Positions 45,748-54,462 of a stretch of 64,000 nt of DNA are shown here, in pieces. Position numbers and translations under genes: made by a program. The stretch is from Candidatus Thiodiazotropha sp. (ex Codakia rugifera) (lineage in GTDB: Bacteria; Pseudomonadota; Gammaproteobacteria; Chromatiales; Chromatiaceae): the NCBI GenBank assembly GCA_025656675.1, contig JAHXHN010000001.1, positions 463,501 to 527,500 on the forward strand. Direction: 5' to 3'. The notes under the pieces are model-generated. The model was not told the origin of the DNA, ran no database searches, and worked only from the letters and a program-made list of their open reading frames with translations. How positions within the stretch are numbered: the stretch's first letter is position 1; every line of letters starts with the position of its first letter.

Positions 45748-46882
45748 AAAAGTTTTAATGGTCGATGACGACCGCAACCTGCTCGACTCATTCCGCCGCC
45801 AGTTCCGAAAACGACTCAACCTGGAAACAGCTACCAGCGGTGCGGATGGCGTTCAGGCTGTAAGAGACGGCGGACCGTTTGCCGTGGTCATCTCAGATAT
45901 GCAGATGCCAAATATGAACGGTGTTGAGTTTCTGTCCAAGGTGTATTCAATCTCACCCAATACTGTACGCATCATGCTCACAGGCAATGCCAACCTCGAC
46001 GTTGCAGTCGATGCAGTAAATGATGGCAAAATATTTCGCTTTTTAAATAAGCCGGTGGAAACAGACCAGCTCTACCAGACCATTACAGATGGCATCCAGC
46101 AATATCGACTGATCACCTCTGAAAAAGTCCTATTGAACAAAACCCTCAAGGGAGCTGTCGATCTACTGGCTGACATCCTCAGTATGGTTAACCCTGTCGC
46201 ATTCAGTCAATCTTCACGCATCAAACAACATGCCCACACCATTGTAAAAAGTTTATCCCTTGAAGACAGTTGGCACTACGATCTGGCAGCGATGCTTTGC
46301 CAACTTGGCTACGTCAGTCTAACTGACGAGATAATAGAAAAAGTTTCAAAGGACTCAACATTAAGCCATACCGAGACCGCCCTCTATGAATCGCATCCGG
46401 TTATGGGTGCTCGCTTACTTAAACATATACCTCGACTGGAGATAGTAGCTGCCATGGTTGAGCGGCAGAATAATGATGTTGCCAAAATCGAATTTCAAGG
46501 AAAACTATCAACAGAGAATAAGGCTATTCTGGGTGGCCAGATAATACGGGTGGCCATAGCATACGATCGACTGACCAATGGAGGTATGGAAGAGGATCGG
46601 GCCATCACACAGCTCAAGAATAATCCTGAAAAATATGATCCAATTTTAGTCGAAGCCCTCTCCCTGGGTTCGCAGAATCGTAAAGTAGAAGTATTGACCT
46701 TACCTATCAGTAAACTTGAACCTGGATTGATCCTCGATCAGCCAATTAACACCGAAGCCGGCATTTTACTGGTCGCTAAGGGACAAGCGCTAAGTCAGGC
46801 TGTACTCTTCCGACTGATAGCAGCAGAAGAGAGCGGTATCATATCCGGCACCTTCAGAGTGTTTAGGATCACCCAGATGTAA
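45731..46882 (+). CDS. Receiver plus degenerate HD-GYP-like protein
   Basis: A 383-residue protein with an intact receiver (VDDDRN, Asp56 in VVISDMQMPNMNG, Lys107 in FLNKPVE). An HD-GYP-like helical domain follows (about 155-260). Where active HD-GYP phosphodiesterases have LHDIGK, this protein has MLCQLGYVSL, so the metal-binding HD pair is replaced by Cys190-Gln191, and no GYP motif is present. It should not hydrolyse c-di-GMP but could bind partners. AAGGAG 8 nt before the ATG at 45731 fixes the start inside the preceding gene. The C-terminal 100 residues form a further small domain. Confidence 0.87.
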   Translation: MDKLPEKVLMVDDDRNLLDSFRRQFRKRLNLETATSGADGVQAVRDGGPFAVVISDMQMPNMNGVEFLSKVYSISPNTVRIMLTGNANLDVAVDAVNDGKIFRFLNKPVETDQLYQTITDGIQQYRLITSEKVLLNKTLKGAVDLLADILSMVNPVAFSQSSRIKQHAHTIVKSLSLEDSWHYDLAAMLCQLGYVSLTDEIIEKVSKDSTLSHTETALYESHPVMGARLLKHIPRLEIVAAMVERQNNDVAKIEFQGKLSTENKAILGGQIIRVAIAYDRLTNGGMEEDRAITQLKNNPEKYDPILVEALSLGSQNRKVEVLTLPISKLEPGLILDQPINTEAGILLVAKGQALSQAVLFRLIAAEESGIISGTFRVFRITQM

Positions 46883-46914
46883 CCAATCCAGTTGCGCTTG
46901 CGAGAGACTCTACA

Positions 46915-46927
46915 AGGGCCTCTTAAC
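46915..46927 (+). repeat. Dispersed repeat copy (AGGGCCTCTTAAC)
   Basis: A one-mismatch copy of AGGGCCTGTTAAC, 32 bp after the degenerate HD-GYP gene and in its orientation. Confidence 0.5.
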
Positions 46928-46943
46928 AATTGATTTGGCTGCT

Positions 46944-47303
46944 CTATGCATCAATATCTGACCAGACGGCATACTCATTTCCGTTAGGGTCACTGAAGTG
47001 AAAGCGCCGGCCACCAGGAAAAGAGTATATTGATTTCACTATAGCACCATTGGCTTCTACAATTTTTTGCTCAGTTTTCTCCAGTTCTTTACTGTAGAAA
47101 ACGACCAGAGCACTGCCTCTTTCTGTAGAAACAGTCAGATCCGCCTGATAAAAACCGCCATCAAGGCCTGCGTTAGAAAATGCGACATAATCTAAACCGT
47201 AATCAATAAAAGACCAGTCAAATACTCTAGAAAAAAACGCTTTGGCTAAATCTAAATTCTTTGCTGGCAATTCGATGTAATTTATTTTTTCATGCTCTTT
47301 CAT
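46944..47303 (-). CDS. VOC (glyoxalase/bleomycin-resistance fold) protein
   Basis: A 119-residue protein with two beta-alpha-beta-beta-beta modules: INYIELPAKNLDLAKAFFSR with VFDWSF, and FSDPNGNEYAVWS at the end. That end supplies the usual metal-ligand Glu. The SDPNGNEYAVW signature is common in uncharacterised VOC proteins. The reaction is unknown. It is monocistronic and convergent with the signalling gene pair. Confidence 0.85.
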   Translation of the reverse strand: MKEHEKINYIELPAKNLDLAKAFFSRVFDWSFIDYGLDYVAFSNAGLDGGFYQADLTVSTERGSALVVFYSKELEKTEQKIVEANGAIVKSIYSFPGGRRFHFSDPNGNEYAVWSDIDA

Positions 47304-47465
47304 GTGCCCTCCCGATTAACCACTTTGATAAATACATGACATCACCGACACAGCCCATCAAACAACTTCCTTTTATTCAGGAGGTCGATCAGGATATGCC
47401 TCTTTGGCAGATGATTGTCATTAAGTCTTTGATTAAGTCAAGATAGTTGATATAGCATGTGGTGA

Positions 47466-49328
47466 TCAAGCATCCTTCACATCGAGTGGTATCCGAACAA
47501 TAAAGGTTGTACCGACCCCCTCCTCTGTTTCAAAGCAGAGTTCGCCATGATGCTTACTCACTACGATATCCTGCGCAATGGCAAGACCCTGCCCGGTCCC
47601 ACTTCCAACATCCTTCGTTGTAAAAAATGGATTAAAGACATACTCCTGTACTTCCTTTGGAATACCTGTACCTGTATCGGTGACACGTACTTCCACCTGA
47701 TTGCCGATCAGCTCACTGGAAATTGTAATTTTTCCTTTTTCATCACGCTTTGCCTCCTCGATTGCATGGGCTGCATTCACTATAAGATTTAGGATAACTT
47801 GAGATAGCTCCCCACCCATACAGTTTATCTGAGGCAGATCATCAGCAAGCCTAAGCTCAGTATCTGCAACGTATTTCCACTCGTTCTTACACACAGCAGA
47901 TGCATTACTAACAATCTGATTAAGGTCTGCTAATGCCCTCTTTTTTGTCCCGGGGTGAGCAAACTCTTTCATTGCCAATACAATTCGCGCCACCTGTTCA
48001 GCACCCGCAATCGACTGATCAATTGTCTTAGGCGCTTCCTCATTTAAATAATCCAAATCCGCCTCTTCGATGGCTCGCCTAACAGCCTCCACTTGAGGGA
48101 GCAGCATTTTATTATCCTCTGCTTCGGCCAGAAGCTTTTCATAGACTTGCAGCACAATACCCATATCATCGAAGGCTTCTTTAAGAAAGCGCAAGTTATC
48201 CCCTACGTACTGAATTGGGGTATTGATCTCATGGGCTATACCCCCTGCAAGTTGCCCCACCGCTTCCATTTTATGCGTCTGGTTCAATTGCCGCTCCAGA
48301 CGACTACGTTCCTCTGCGTTCTGTTTTCGCTCACTGATATCGTCAAAAGTAAGCACTACACCCGCTAACAGCTCACCTTCATACATCACAGAAACCGTAT
48401 AGGATACCGGTATTAATCGACCATCTTTGTGTCTAAATACATGATCATCTTCTCTTCTTGTTTTTCCATCATGAAGCGTTTGATATATTGCACGTTCACA
48501 AACTTTAAGCGTCGCTCCCTCCCGTTCATGACAAACCAGATCGACAAACTTGCTGCCTTCCATCTCAAGGACTTTCCAGCCTAGCAATCGCTCCGATTCA
48601 GGATTGGCAAAATTTATAATGCCATCCTTGTTAAGCACCAGAAACCCTTCCCCCATGGCATTCGTGACATTGCTGAGAAATCTCTCTTTATACTTGAGCT
48701 GATCCCGTGTCTTTGTAACAAGCAACCAACTATCACGTAGCTGGTGCATAAAAAAAACCGAAGTGAAAGAGAGCAGCAAAAACCCACCAAAATGCATCAA
48801 TAACATGATTTGTGTTGAGACTTGATGGGAATCATAGATGGGCTGACCCTTTACAATGACACTAATTCCACCACGAAGGTCTCCAACCTTGACATTCTCA
48901 CCACCATGACACTTTAGACAAACTTCCTGGACGAAGACCGGTCCGATATAACGAAACAACAGCTCACCCATGACCTCAAGTGAGTCAAATGCATAATCAC
49001 CTTTTGACTGAAATCTATTTAAAGCCTCAGATTCCCATTGATCAGCCCCGTTGGCTGGATTCATCGGCATTAGCGAAATCACCCTAAAGCCGATATTATC
49101 GATGGTCTGTTTTTTAAAAAGGTTAGGCGCTGAAGTCATTAAATCCGGATTAATTTTGGTCTGCCGAACCATTTCAAACATGAGCTGACCACGCTCCATA
49201 GCGATATCCTGGATACTCTGCTCCATACGTGATGCATTCCAGGCAAGGGAAAGGCCTGTTAAGACAAGCCAAAACAAGATGGGAAAAAACCAATAATATC
49301 GCGTTTGCAATAATCGTATCATGATCAC
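47466..49328 (-). CDS. Heme-c-binding sensor histidine kinase
   Basis: A 620-residue membrane kinase. Helix 1 (about 12-30) and helix 2 (about 174-194) flank a periplasmic Tll0287/DUF3365-like domain. It contains a single c-type heme motif, CLKCH at 137-141, which implies covalent heme and redox or gas sensing. Then follow a PAS domain (about 217-330), HisKA with the phospho-His in [13 protein letters not shown] (H366), and a catalytic domain with [22 protein letters not shown] and [11 protein letters not shown]. The start is GTG 49328 or ATG 49322. No response regulator is adjacent. Confidence 0.92.
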   Translation of the reverse strand: MIMIRLLQTRYYWFFPILFWLVLTGLSLAWNASRMEQSIQDIAMERGQLMFEMVRQTKINPDLMTSAPNLFKKQTIDNIGFRVISLMPMNPANGADQWESEALNRFQSKGDYAFDSLEVMGELLFRYIGPVFVQEVCLKCHGGENVKVGDLRGGISVIVKGQPIYDSHQVSTQIMLLMHFGGFLLLSFTSVFFMHQLRDSWLLVTKTRDQLKYKERFLSNVTNAMGEGFLVLNKDGIINFANPESERLLGWKVLEMEGSKFVDLVCHEREGATLKVCERAIYQTLHDGKTRREDDHVFRHKDGRLIPVSYTVSVMYEGELLAGVVLTFDDISERKQNAEERSRLERQLNQTHKMEAVGQLAGGIAHEINTPIQYVGDNLRFLKEAFDDMGIVLQVYEKLLAEAEDNKMLLPQVEAVRRAIEEADLDYLNEEAPKTIDQSIAGAEQVARIVLAMKEFAHPGTKKRALADLNQIVSNASAVCKNEWKYVADTELRLADDLPQINCMGGELSQVILNLIVNAAHAIEEAKRDEKGKITISSELIGNQVEVRVTDTGTGIPKEVQEYVFNPFFTTKDVGSGTGQGLAIAQDIVVSKHHGELCFETEEGVGTTFIVRIPLDVKDA

Positions 49329-49350
49329 AAAACCATCATCCTTAATAGGG

Positions 49351-50346
49351 CTACATTTCGAGTATCAGCTTCCCCTGTGCATGTCCCTCTTCGATTATAC
49401 GATGTGCTCTCGAGGCCTGTGCTAGCGGAAAGCACTCGCTGATACTGACTTTAAGGCTGCCGTTGTCTATCATTTCTGCACAGTCACTTAGGATAGCGGC
49501 CTGGTTTGCTCTTGCTTGAGGCAGTGATCGCAACATGGGGGTCAACATCAATGTAAAGCTTATTCTCAGATTACGAGCACGGGCCTCCTTCCAGTCAACG
49601 TCCAATCCTGGATCAAGTAAAGTGACCAGATCGCCATAATGCGAAGTCGCATAGATTGACTCTCTAAAGACTTTTCCGCCGACTGTATCCAGGACCACAT
49701 CAGCGCCAATACCATCGGTAAGCCGCAATACTTCATCGACAAAATTGTTTTCCGAGTACATTATCGTCTCGTCCGCGCCCAAAGAGGTCACAAAAGACCT
49801 CTTCTCTGGCGTGCTGACGGTAGTCAACACACGTACTCCAGCCTGCTTCGCCAGTTGAATCGCAACATGCCCCACACCCCCTGCACCAGCATGAACCAGC
49901 AATGTTTTTTCATCCGTTAAGCGTGCACGCCCAAATAGTGCTTCCCAAGCAGTAATCAACACCAGAGGCGCAGCTGCAGCCTGGACAAAATCGATAGAGA
50001 CCGGTTTACGGCAACAGACCGACTCATCCAATACTGCAAATTCTGCATAATTCCCCTCGAGGCCACCCATGCCACCATTGCAGTACCAAACTTCATCTCC
50101 TGGACGAAACTGTGTGACCTCACTTCCCGTTTCCAGTACCACACCAGCTCCGTCACACCCAAGAATCGCAGGCAACCCCTCTGCTAAAAAAACACCACGG
50201 CTACGCAATTTGGTATCAATCGGGTTTATCCCGGCAGCCTCGATTCTGACCAATATTTGAGTTGCAGATGATATGCTAGGTGCATCGATCTCCTCTAATG
50301 ACAGGACTTCCGGACCTCCTGTCTTTCTCATAACAACTGCTTTCAT
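49351..50346 (-). CDS. Quinone oxidoreductase-like MDR family enzyme
   Basis: A 331-residue medium-chain dehydrogenase/reductase of the zinc-independent quinone oxidoreductase type. It has the N-terminal catalytic fold (GGPEVLSLEEIDAPS, AAGINPIDTKLR) and the nucleotide loop LLVHAGAGGVGHVAIQLAKQ. DVVLDTVGGKVF and the C-terminal HAQGKLILEM are also family hallmarks. It probably uses NADPH to reduce quinones or enones. Its stop lies 22 bp from the heme-kinase start on the same strand, so the two may be cotranscribed. Confidence 0.87.
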   Translation of the reverse strand: MKAVVMRKTGGPEVLSLEEIDAPSISSATQILVRIEAAGINPIDTKLRSRGVFLAEGLPAILGCDGAGVVLETGSEVTQFRPGDEVWYCNGGMGGLEGNYAEFAVLDESVCCRKPVSIDFVQAAAAPLVLITAWEALFGRARLTDEKTLLVHAGAGGVGHVAIQLAKQAGVRVLTTVSTPEKRSFVTSLGADETIMYSENNFVDEVLRLTDGIGADVVLDTVGGKVFRESIYATSHYGDLVTLLDPGLDVDWKEARARNLRISFTLMLTPMLRSLPQARANQAAILSDCAEMIDNGSLKVSISECFPLAQASRAHRIIEEGHAQGKLILEM

Positions 50347-50391
50347 AGTTCTCCTCCTATTACATACATAACGGATGGCTTTGCATCTTCA

Positions 50392-50597
50392 CTAAACCCG
50401 ATTCTGTCGTTCACCAAGTGGGGCTAATAAAAGATAGAGAACCCAGGCAAACCAGGAGATAAAAACCACAGCAAGAATCCAGAAAAGCTTCTCCACTCCA
50501 TTGGTTTCGTCTGAGCGCAATATCAGTAGGATAGGTAAAAACCAAATAACCCTACTATAAACAAGACAGCAAAACTAAGCCCCAGTATGGTTTGCAT
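50392..50597 (-). pseudogene. Small PLDc_N-like membrane protein, frameshifted in a T5 run
   Basis: From an ATG at 50597 (AAGGA 9 nt upstream) the frame encodes a hydrophobic start, MQTILGLSFAVLFIVGLFGF, and then stops at 50523-50525. Adding one T to the T5 run (plus-strand A5 at 50537-50541) restores a continuous 68-residue protein. Its second half reads LPILLILRSD, then EKLFWILAVVFISWFAWVLY and LLLAPLGERQNRV to a stop at 50392. The result is a coherent two-helix protein resembling phospholipase D nuclease N-terminal/cardiolipin synthase N-terminal proteins. The break is a real mutation, a sequencing indel in a homopolymer, or a slippage site. Confidence 0.75.
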
Positions 50598-50974
50598 TTT
50601 AGTTATTCCTTGATTTGATTTTTTACTCCACTCTCTATCCAGATACACTGCACGATTTCAGTCTAGAAATCACCACAAAAAGTGAAGGACGTAAATCGCA
50701 TCCTCACACAACAAACACCCCCCATTTCTCGCGTCTCACTACAATTTTTGCGTTAAAAACAGTGGATCATGAATGAATACTAACTAATTTGAGGCGCTTA
50801 TGATCATTCCGCAAGCTTTAAGCCAAGTCCAACACCTGACTAAGGTGATCCCAGACGTAGACTGCAAGAAATACTTAATGTTCTGATTAAACCTCACAAA
50901 TGAGCTAGCACACCTGAACCGGCACAGATAGTGTTAAGCTGACTCATCAACAACACTAAACAAGGAGGGAACTG
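50598..50974. other. Non-coding gap before the uracil-DNA glycosylase gene
   Basis: About 377 bp without a convincing gene on either strand. It presumably holds the promoters of the two divergent genes; no clear operator or RNA structure was found. Confidence 0.4.
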
Positions 50975-51604
50975 ATGACATACTCCACACCTTGTCAATC
51001 ATCCGTATCTCAGCTGACAGCTCACCAAAAGAGCTTGCACCAATGTCACCGTTGCGCTGCAATGACAGGGCCAGTGGTAACGGGTGAACCTGTTATCTCA
51101 CCCGTACTGCTTGTTGGCCAGGCGCCAGGAGAAAAAGAGGGGTCTGTGGGTAGACCATTTGCATGGACTGCAGGTAAGACTCTTTTCAAGTGGTTTCAAA
51201 GTATTGGCTTGAGTGAGACCCAATTCCGCCATTCAGTCTATATGTCCGCAGTCTGTAGCTGTTTTCCGGGAAAGAAAGCCAAGGGAGGAGACCGCGTCCC
51301 CAGTACTGTTGAGATCGAGACATGTAATGAATGGTTGACCAAGGAGATCGATCTGCTACAACCACAACTGATTCTACCCGTGGGAAAGCTGGCTATTTCA
51401 CAATTCATAGCTGTACAGAAACTCACCCATACCATTGGCCGGATCCACCCCATCGAACTTCACTATGGCAGCTGCGACTTGATCCCTCTGCCACATCCAT
51501 CCGGTGCCTCCACCTGGCACCGTACAGACCCGGGTATAGGTTTACTGCAACAGGCACTGAGTTTAATCGAACAACATCAAGCGTGGAAATATTTGCGTAA
51601 ATAA
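50975..51604 (+). CDS. Uracil-DNA glycosylase superfamily protein
   Basis: A 209-residue protein of the UDG fold. The uracil-binding motif A reads LLVGQAPGEKEGSVGRPF and the C-terminal loop reads LPHPSGAS with the conserved His. N-terminal CHRC and internal CSCFPGKKAKGG...ETCNEWL cysteines could hold the iron-sulfur cluster of family 4/5-type enzymes. It would remove uracil from DNA or be a related SF member with altered specificity; family 4 versus 5 is not decided. An excellent AAGGAGGG ribosome site precedes the ATG. Confidence 0.85.
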   Translation: MTYSTPCQSSVSQLTAHQKSLHQCHRCAAMTGPVVTGEPVISPVLLVGQAPGEKEGSVGRPFAWTAGKTLFKWFQSIGLSETQFRHSVYMSAVCSCFPGKKAKGGDRVPSTVEIETCNEWLTKEIDLLQPQLILPVGKLAISQFIAVQKLTHTIGRIHPIELHYGSCDLIPLPHPSGASTWHRTDPGIGLLQQALSLIEQHQAWKYLRK

Positions 51605-51648
51605 CACAACATCACTGACTAATTAAAACTTCACTGAGGAGCAGCGGC

Positions 51649-52113
51649 ATGTCAGAAGAGATCGGTAAATTTACCATTCACCTCGAGCAAGAAGAAGATT
51701 ACGCCTTTCGGGTAAAATTTGATTTAAAGAAGGCCCCTGACATCATCATGGATGAGCCTCCTCCATTGGGTGAACGCAACGGACCCAATGCATCGCGGAT
51801 GCTGGCAGCAGCCGCTGCCAACTGCCTCAGCGCCAGCTTGATGTTCTGTCTTGCCAAAGAGGATGTACCGACACATAACGTAAAAACCGAGGCCACCTGT
51901 ACGATGATCCGAAACGAGAAAAAACGTATTCGGGTTGGTCGCCTGGATGTCCGCATTACAGCAGGTGAGGAACTCCTGGCATCAAGAAAACTTGACCGCT
52001 GTCTAACCCTGTTTGAGGATTTCTGTGTGGTTACAGCCAGTATTCGCGAGGGGATTCCCGTTGGTGTGGAAGTGGTGAATGAAACAGGCGAGCTACTGCA
52101 TAAAGTGGAGTAG
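51649..52113 (+). CDS. OsmC/Ohr family protein
   Basis: A 154-residue OsmC-fold protein. The two conserved cysteines of thiol peroxidases lie in AAANCLSASLMFCLA and FEDFCVVTASIREG. The family reduces organic hydroperoxides; the exact subgroup (OsmC, Ohr, YhfA) is not clear. It starts 44 bp after the glycosylase gene with GAGGAGC upstream, so they may be cotranscribed, and it converges on msrA. Confidence 0.87.
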   Translation: MSEEIGKFTIHLEQEEDYAFRVKFDLKKAPDIIMDEPPPLGERNGPNASRMLAAAAANCLSASLMFCLAKEDVPTHNVKTEATCTMIRNEKKRIRVGRLDVRITAGEELLASRKLDRCLTLFEDFCVVTASIREGIPVGVEVVNETGELLHKVE

Positions 52114-52162
52114 TTATTGACCTGGCGACATATTAGGTTGCACGTTCAAGCAATACTGCATT

Positions 52163-52798
52163 TTATTTGGGGTAACAAACTCCGGTACCCCCGAGGCCAC
52201 AATATCCGGAGGGGTTCTTGGCCAGGTATTGTTGATGATAATCCTCAGCATAATAGAACATGGGTGCAGGCAGAATTTCTGTGGTAACCGGTGCTGATGT
52301 CACCTGCTGAAGAGCATGTTGATAGTGTTCGCGGGATTGATCCGCAAGCATTTTCTGTTGGTCGTCAAAGGTATAGATACCGGATCGATATTGGGTCCCG
52401 ACATCGTTACCCTGGCGCATATTCTGAGTTGGATTGTGTCCTTCCCAGAAGTTTTCAAGCAGTGACTGATAGCTGATCAGAAAGGGATCGTAGACTACTT
52501 TCACCACCTCATTATGCCCTGTCATCCCGCTACAAACCTCTTCATAACTCGGATTTGGCGTATAGCCTGCCGCATAGCCCACAGCTGTCGAATAGACCCC
52601 TGACAGTTCCCAGAAACGCCGCTCGGCACCCCAGAAACAACCCATTCCGAACATTGCAATGGCTAATCCATCGGGATATGGGCCCTTCAGGCTATGCCCA
52701 TTGACGAAGTGGCTGTCATTAACATGAACCGGTGTCGAACGACCAGGCAATGCCTCTTCCTCTTCAGGCATTTGGGTTTTACGGCCAAATCCGAACAT
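52163..52798 (-). CDS. msrA: Peptide methionine sulfoxide reductase A
   Basis: A 211-residue MsrA. The catalytic cysteine is in [14 protein letters not shown], followed by [34 protein letters not shown] and [13 protein letters not shown], all diagnostic. Resolving cysteines are in the C-terminal [14 protein letters not shown]. An N-terminal extension of about 45 residues precedes the domain, as in E. coli-type MsrA. It reduces the S-epimer of methionine sulfoxide with thioredoxin. Confidence 0.97.
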   Translation of the reverse strand: MFGFGRKTQMPEEEEALPGRSTPVHVNDSHFVNGHSLKGPYPDGLAIAMFGMGCFWGAERRFWELSGVYSTAVGYAAGYTPNPSYEEVCSGMTGHNEVVKVVYDPFLISYQSLLENFWEGHNPTQNMRQGNDVGTQYRSGIYTFDDQQKMLADQSREHYQHALQQVTSAPVTTEILPAPMFYYAEDYHQQYLAKNPSGYCGLGGTGVCYPK

Positions 52799-53029
52799 AG
52801 CAATCTCCTGTGTTGATACAGGTGAATATAACGCTAACCGACCCCAGACCTAACCCTGCAAACTGTAATTTATTAGTGACTTCCCCCCTGATCCTGTGGG
52901 TAAGATCGGTAAAGCACTAAGAATGTGTCATCGCACGGAATAGGTTGCCCGTGAGTGAGGCAAAAAAATGAACAGGTACAATCTACTCATGTAATCGGAT
53001 TGCCTTGCTGGACAAAAAAATGGTCTTGG

Positions 53030-53061
53030 CAGTGACGATCAAATTAGCGTTAACAGGCCCT
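53030..53061 (-). repeat. Dispersed repeat, longest copy
   Basis: On the minus strand AGGGCCTGTTAAC is followed by GCTAATTTGATCGTCACTG. The copy begins 18 bp after the tail-anchored receiver gene, in that gene's orientation. Its tail matches the 18364 copy, which indicates a shared element of about 32 bp rather than a chance 13-mer. Confidence 0.6.
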
Positions 53062-53078
53062 GGTACAGTCGCCCAAGT

Positions 53079-54203
53079 CTACATATACAACAGGAAGGCA
53101 GCGACACCCGAAACAACCAGTGCCCCCAACCCCAAATAGACCCACCCTGAGGAACCTTTTTTTGGCTGTTGGTTCTCCAATGTCTGATGTGCCAGATGTT
53201 GATCAAGTAGGCTCTCTACAGTCTCGGTAGCTACCGAGTTGGCAATTTCTCCTGCAACCTGGCTGGCAGTCTGGTGTACATGAGCCTCAAGTGAGCCTTC
53301 TGTTACTACCCGGATATGCTCAATCATGTCGTTCTTTTCAGGGACTTGACTGAGAATTCGGGCCTCCTGATCCTTCATCCGCTGAGAGAAATCATCTGCC
53401 AATTCAGTTATTTGGCCGTAGACACTGGCCTCTATTAATCCCTCTACCGTACGTTGGTTCAGTTGCCGTACAAATTCGTCCAGATCCTGGTTGACCTGCT
53501 TCACCACTTCATCGCGAATCGACTCACTATCCACAGCAGCCGGCGGCTCAATGCCTTGCAACCCTTTCTGCACCAGTGCTGACACCATCGATTCGAGCCT
53601 CTCATCCAGATAGGCATGTACGGTAGTATCAACGCGTTCTGCAACAGTTTCTTCAACCACCTTTTCAGCGGCTTGGCGTGCAATTCGTTCTGCTGACTGG
53701 GCTGCAGCCTCTTTGGCAATACGCCTGACATCCTCTTCCGAAAGCAGGTTTTGGATTGCCACAGGTTCAGCCGTTTGTACTGTCTCTGCATCTGCGACGG
53801 TTTCAGGCTCTGCTGAGGCAGCAACCTCTTGCTGATGGCGCTCGATCATATCGATGATTTCGCCCAAACTCTCGTCGGTGGGCGGTTTCGCCAGAATACC
53901 TAGGGCACCGTGATCAACAGCGGCTCGCACATACTCATCACCCTCGTTTGCGGTACACATGACGACCGGTGTTGCAACAAAACGGGGGTCTTTTTTAATC
54001 TCCGTGATCGTCTCCAGACCATCGATGCCATCCATCAAAAAATCGACAAAAATCGCATCCGGCGTCATCTCTTTCAGCCGCTCTAACGCCTCTTCGCCCG
54101 ATTCTGCCATCTCCACACCATCAAACCCACTTTTTTTCAGCATTCTACTGAGCACAATGCGTGCGGATTTTGAATCATCGACCAGAAATGCTTGTTTTGA
54201 CAC
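53079..54203 (-). CDS. Tail-anchored CheY-like receiver protein
   Basis: A 374-residue protein with an N-terminal receiver. It has the acidic pair in FLVDDSKSAR, the phospho-Asp in IFVDFLMDGIDG at about D54 and the Lys in GILAKPPTDES. A roughly 230-residue Ala/Glu/Gln-rich helical region follows (AEKVVEETVAERVD, LVQKGLQGIEPPA). A single C-terminal membrane helix ends it (WVYLGLGALVVSGVAAFLLYM). The receiver would be held on the cytoplasmic face through a long stalk. No DNA-binding or enzymatic output is present. Its kinase partner is not adjacent. Confidence 0.87.
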   Translation of the reverse strand: MSKQAFLVDDSKSARIVLSRMLKKSGFDGVEMAESGEEALERLKEMTPDAIFVDFLMDGIDGLETITEIKKDPRFVATPVVMCTANEGDEYVRAAVDHGALGILAKPPTDESLGEIIDMIERHQQEVAASAEPETVADAETVQTAEPVAIQNLLSEEDVRRIAKEAAAQSAERIARQAAEKVVEETVAERVDTTVHAYLDERLESMVSALVQKGLQGIEPPAAVDSESIRDEVVKQVNQDLDEFVRQLNQRTVEGLIEASVYGQITELADDFSQRMKDQEARILSQVPEKNDMIEHIRVVTEGSLEAHVHQTASQVAGEIANSVATETVESLLDQHLAHQTLENQQPKKGSSGWVYLGLGALVVSGVAAFLLYM

Positions 54204-54462
54204 GCTTATTATCTCTCATGAGGATCGGTATACAGTTTTTTTGTATCCAATTCTGTTGCACCTGATAGGACACCAGCATGCACCTATCATTATTTTTCAA
54301 TCTATAAGTCTTTGTATAACAAAGATATTATTAAATCTTACCTATGCTTTTTACCAGAAACCAGTCTCACAATACGATTCCGACTGCTAACAAGTTTAGT
54401 ACTCTCCTGCCATAGATGACTCGCCTGCCTCCTGACAGCACCTTATAATTGGCGACCGTTTG

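Noticed and set aside
54204-54462. Cobalamin or SAH riboswitch before metH
   Set aside because: No B12-box (GCCACTG-like) or SAH motif is present, and the gap is short and A/T-rich.
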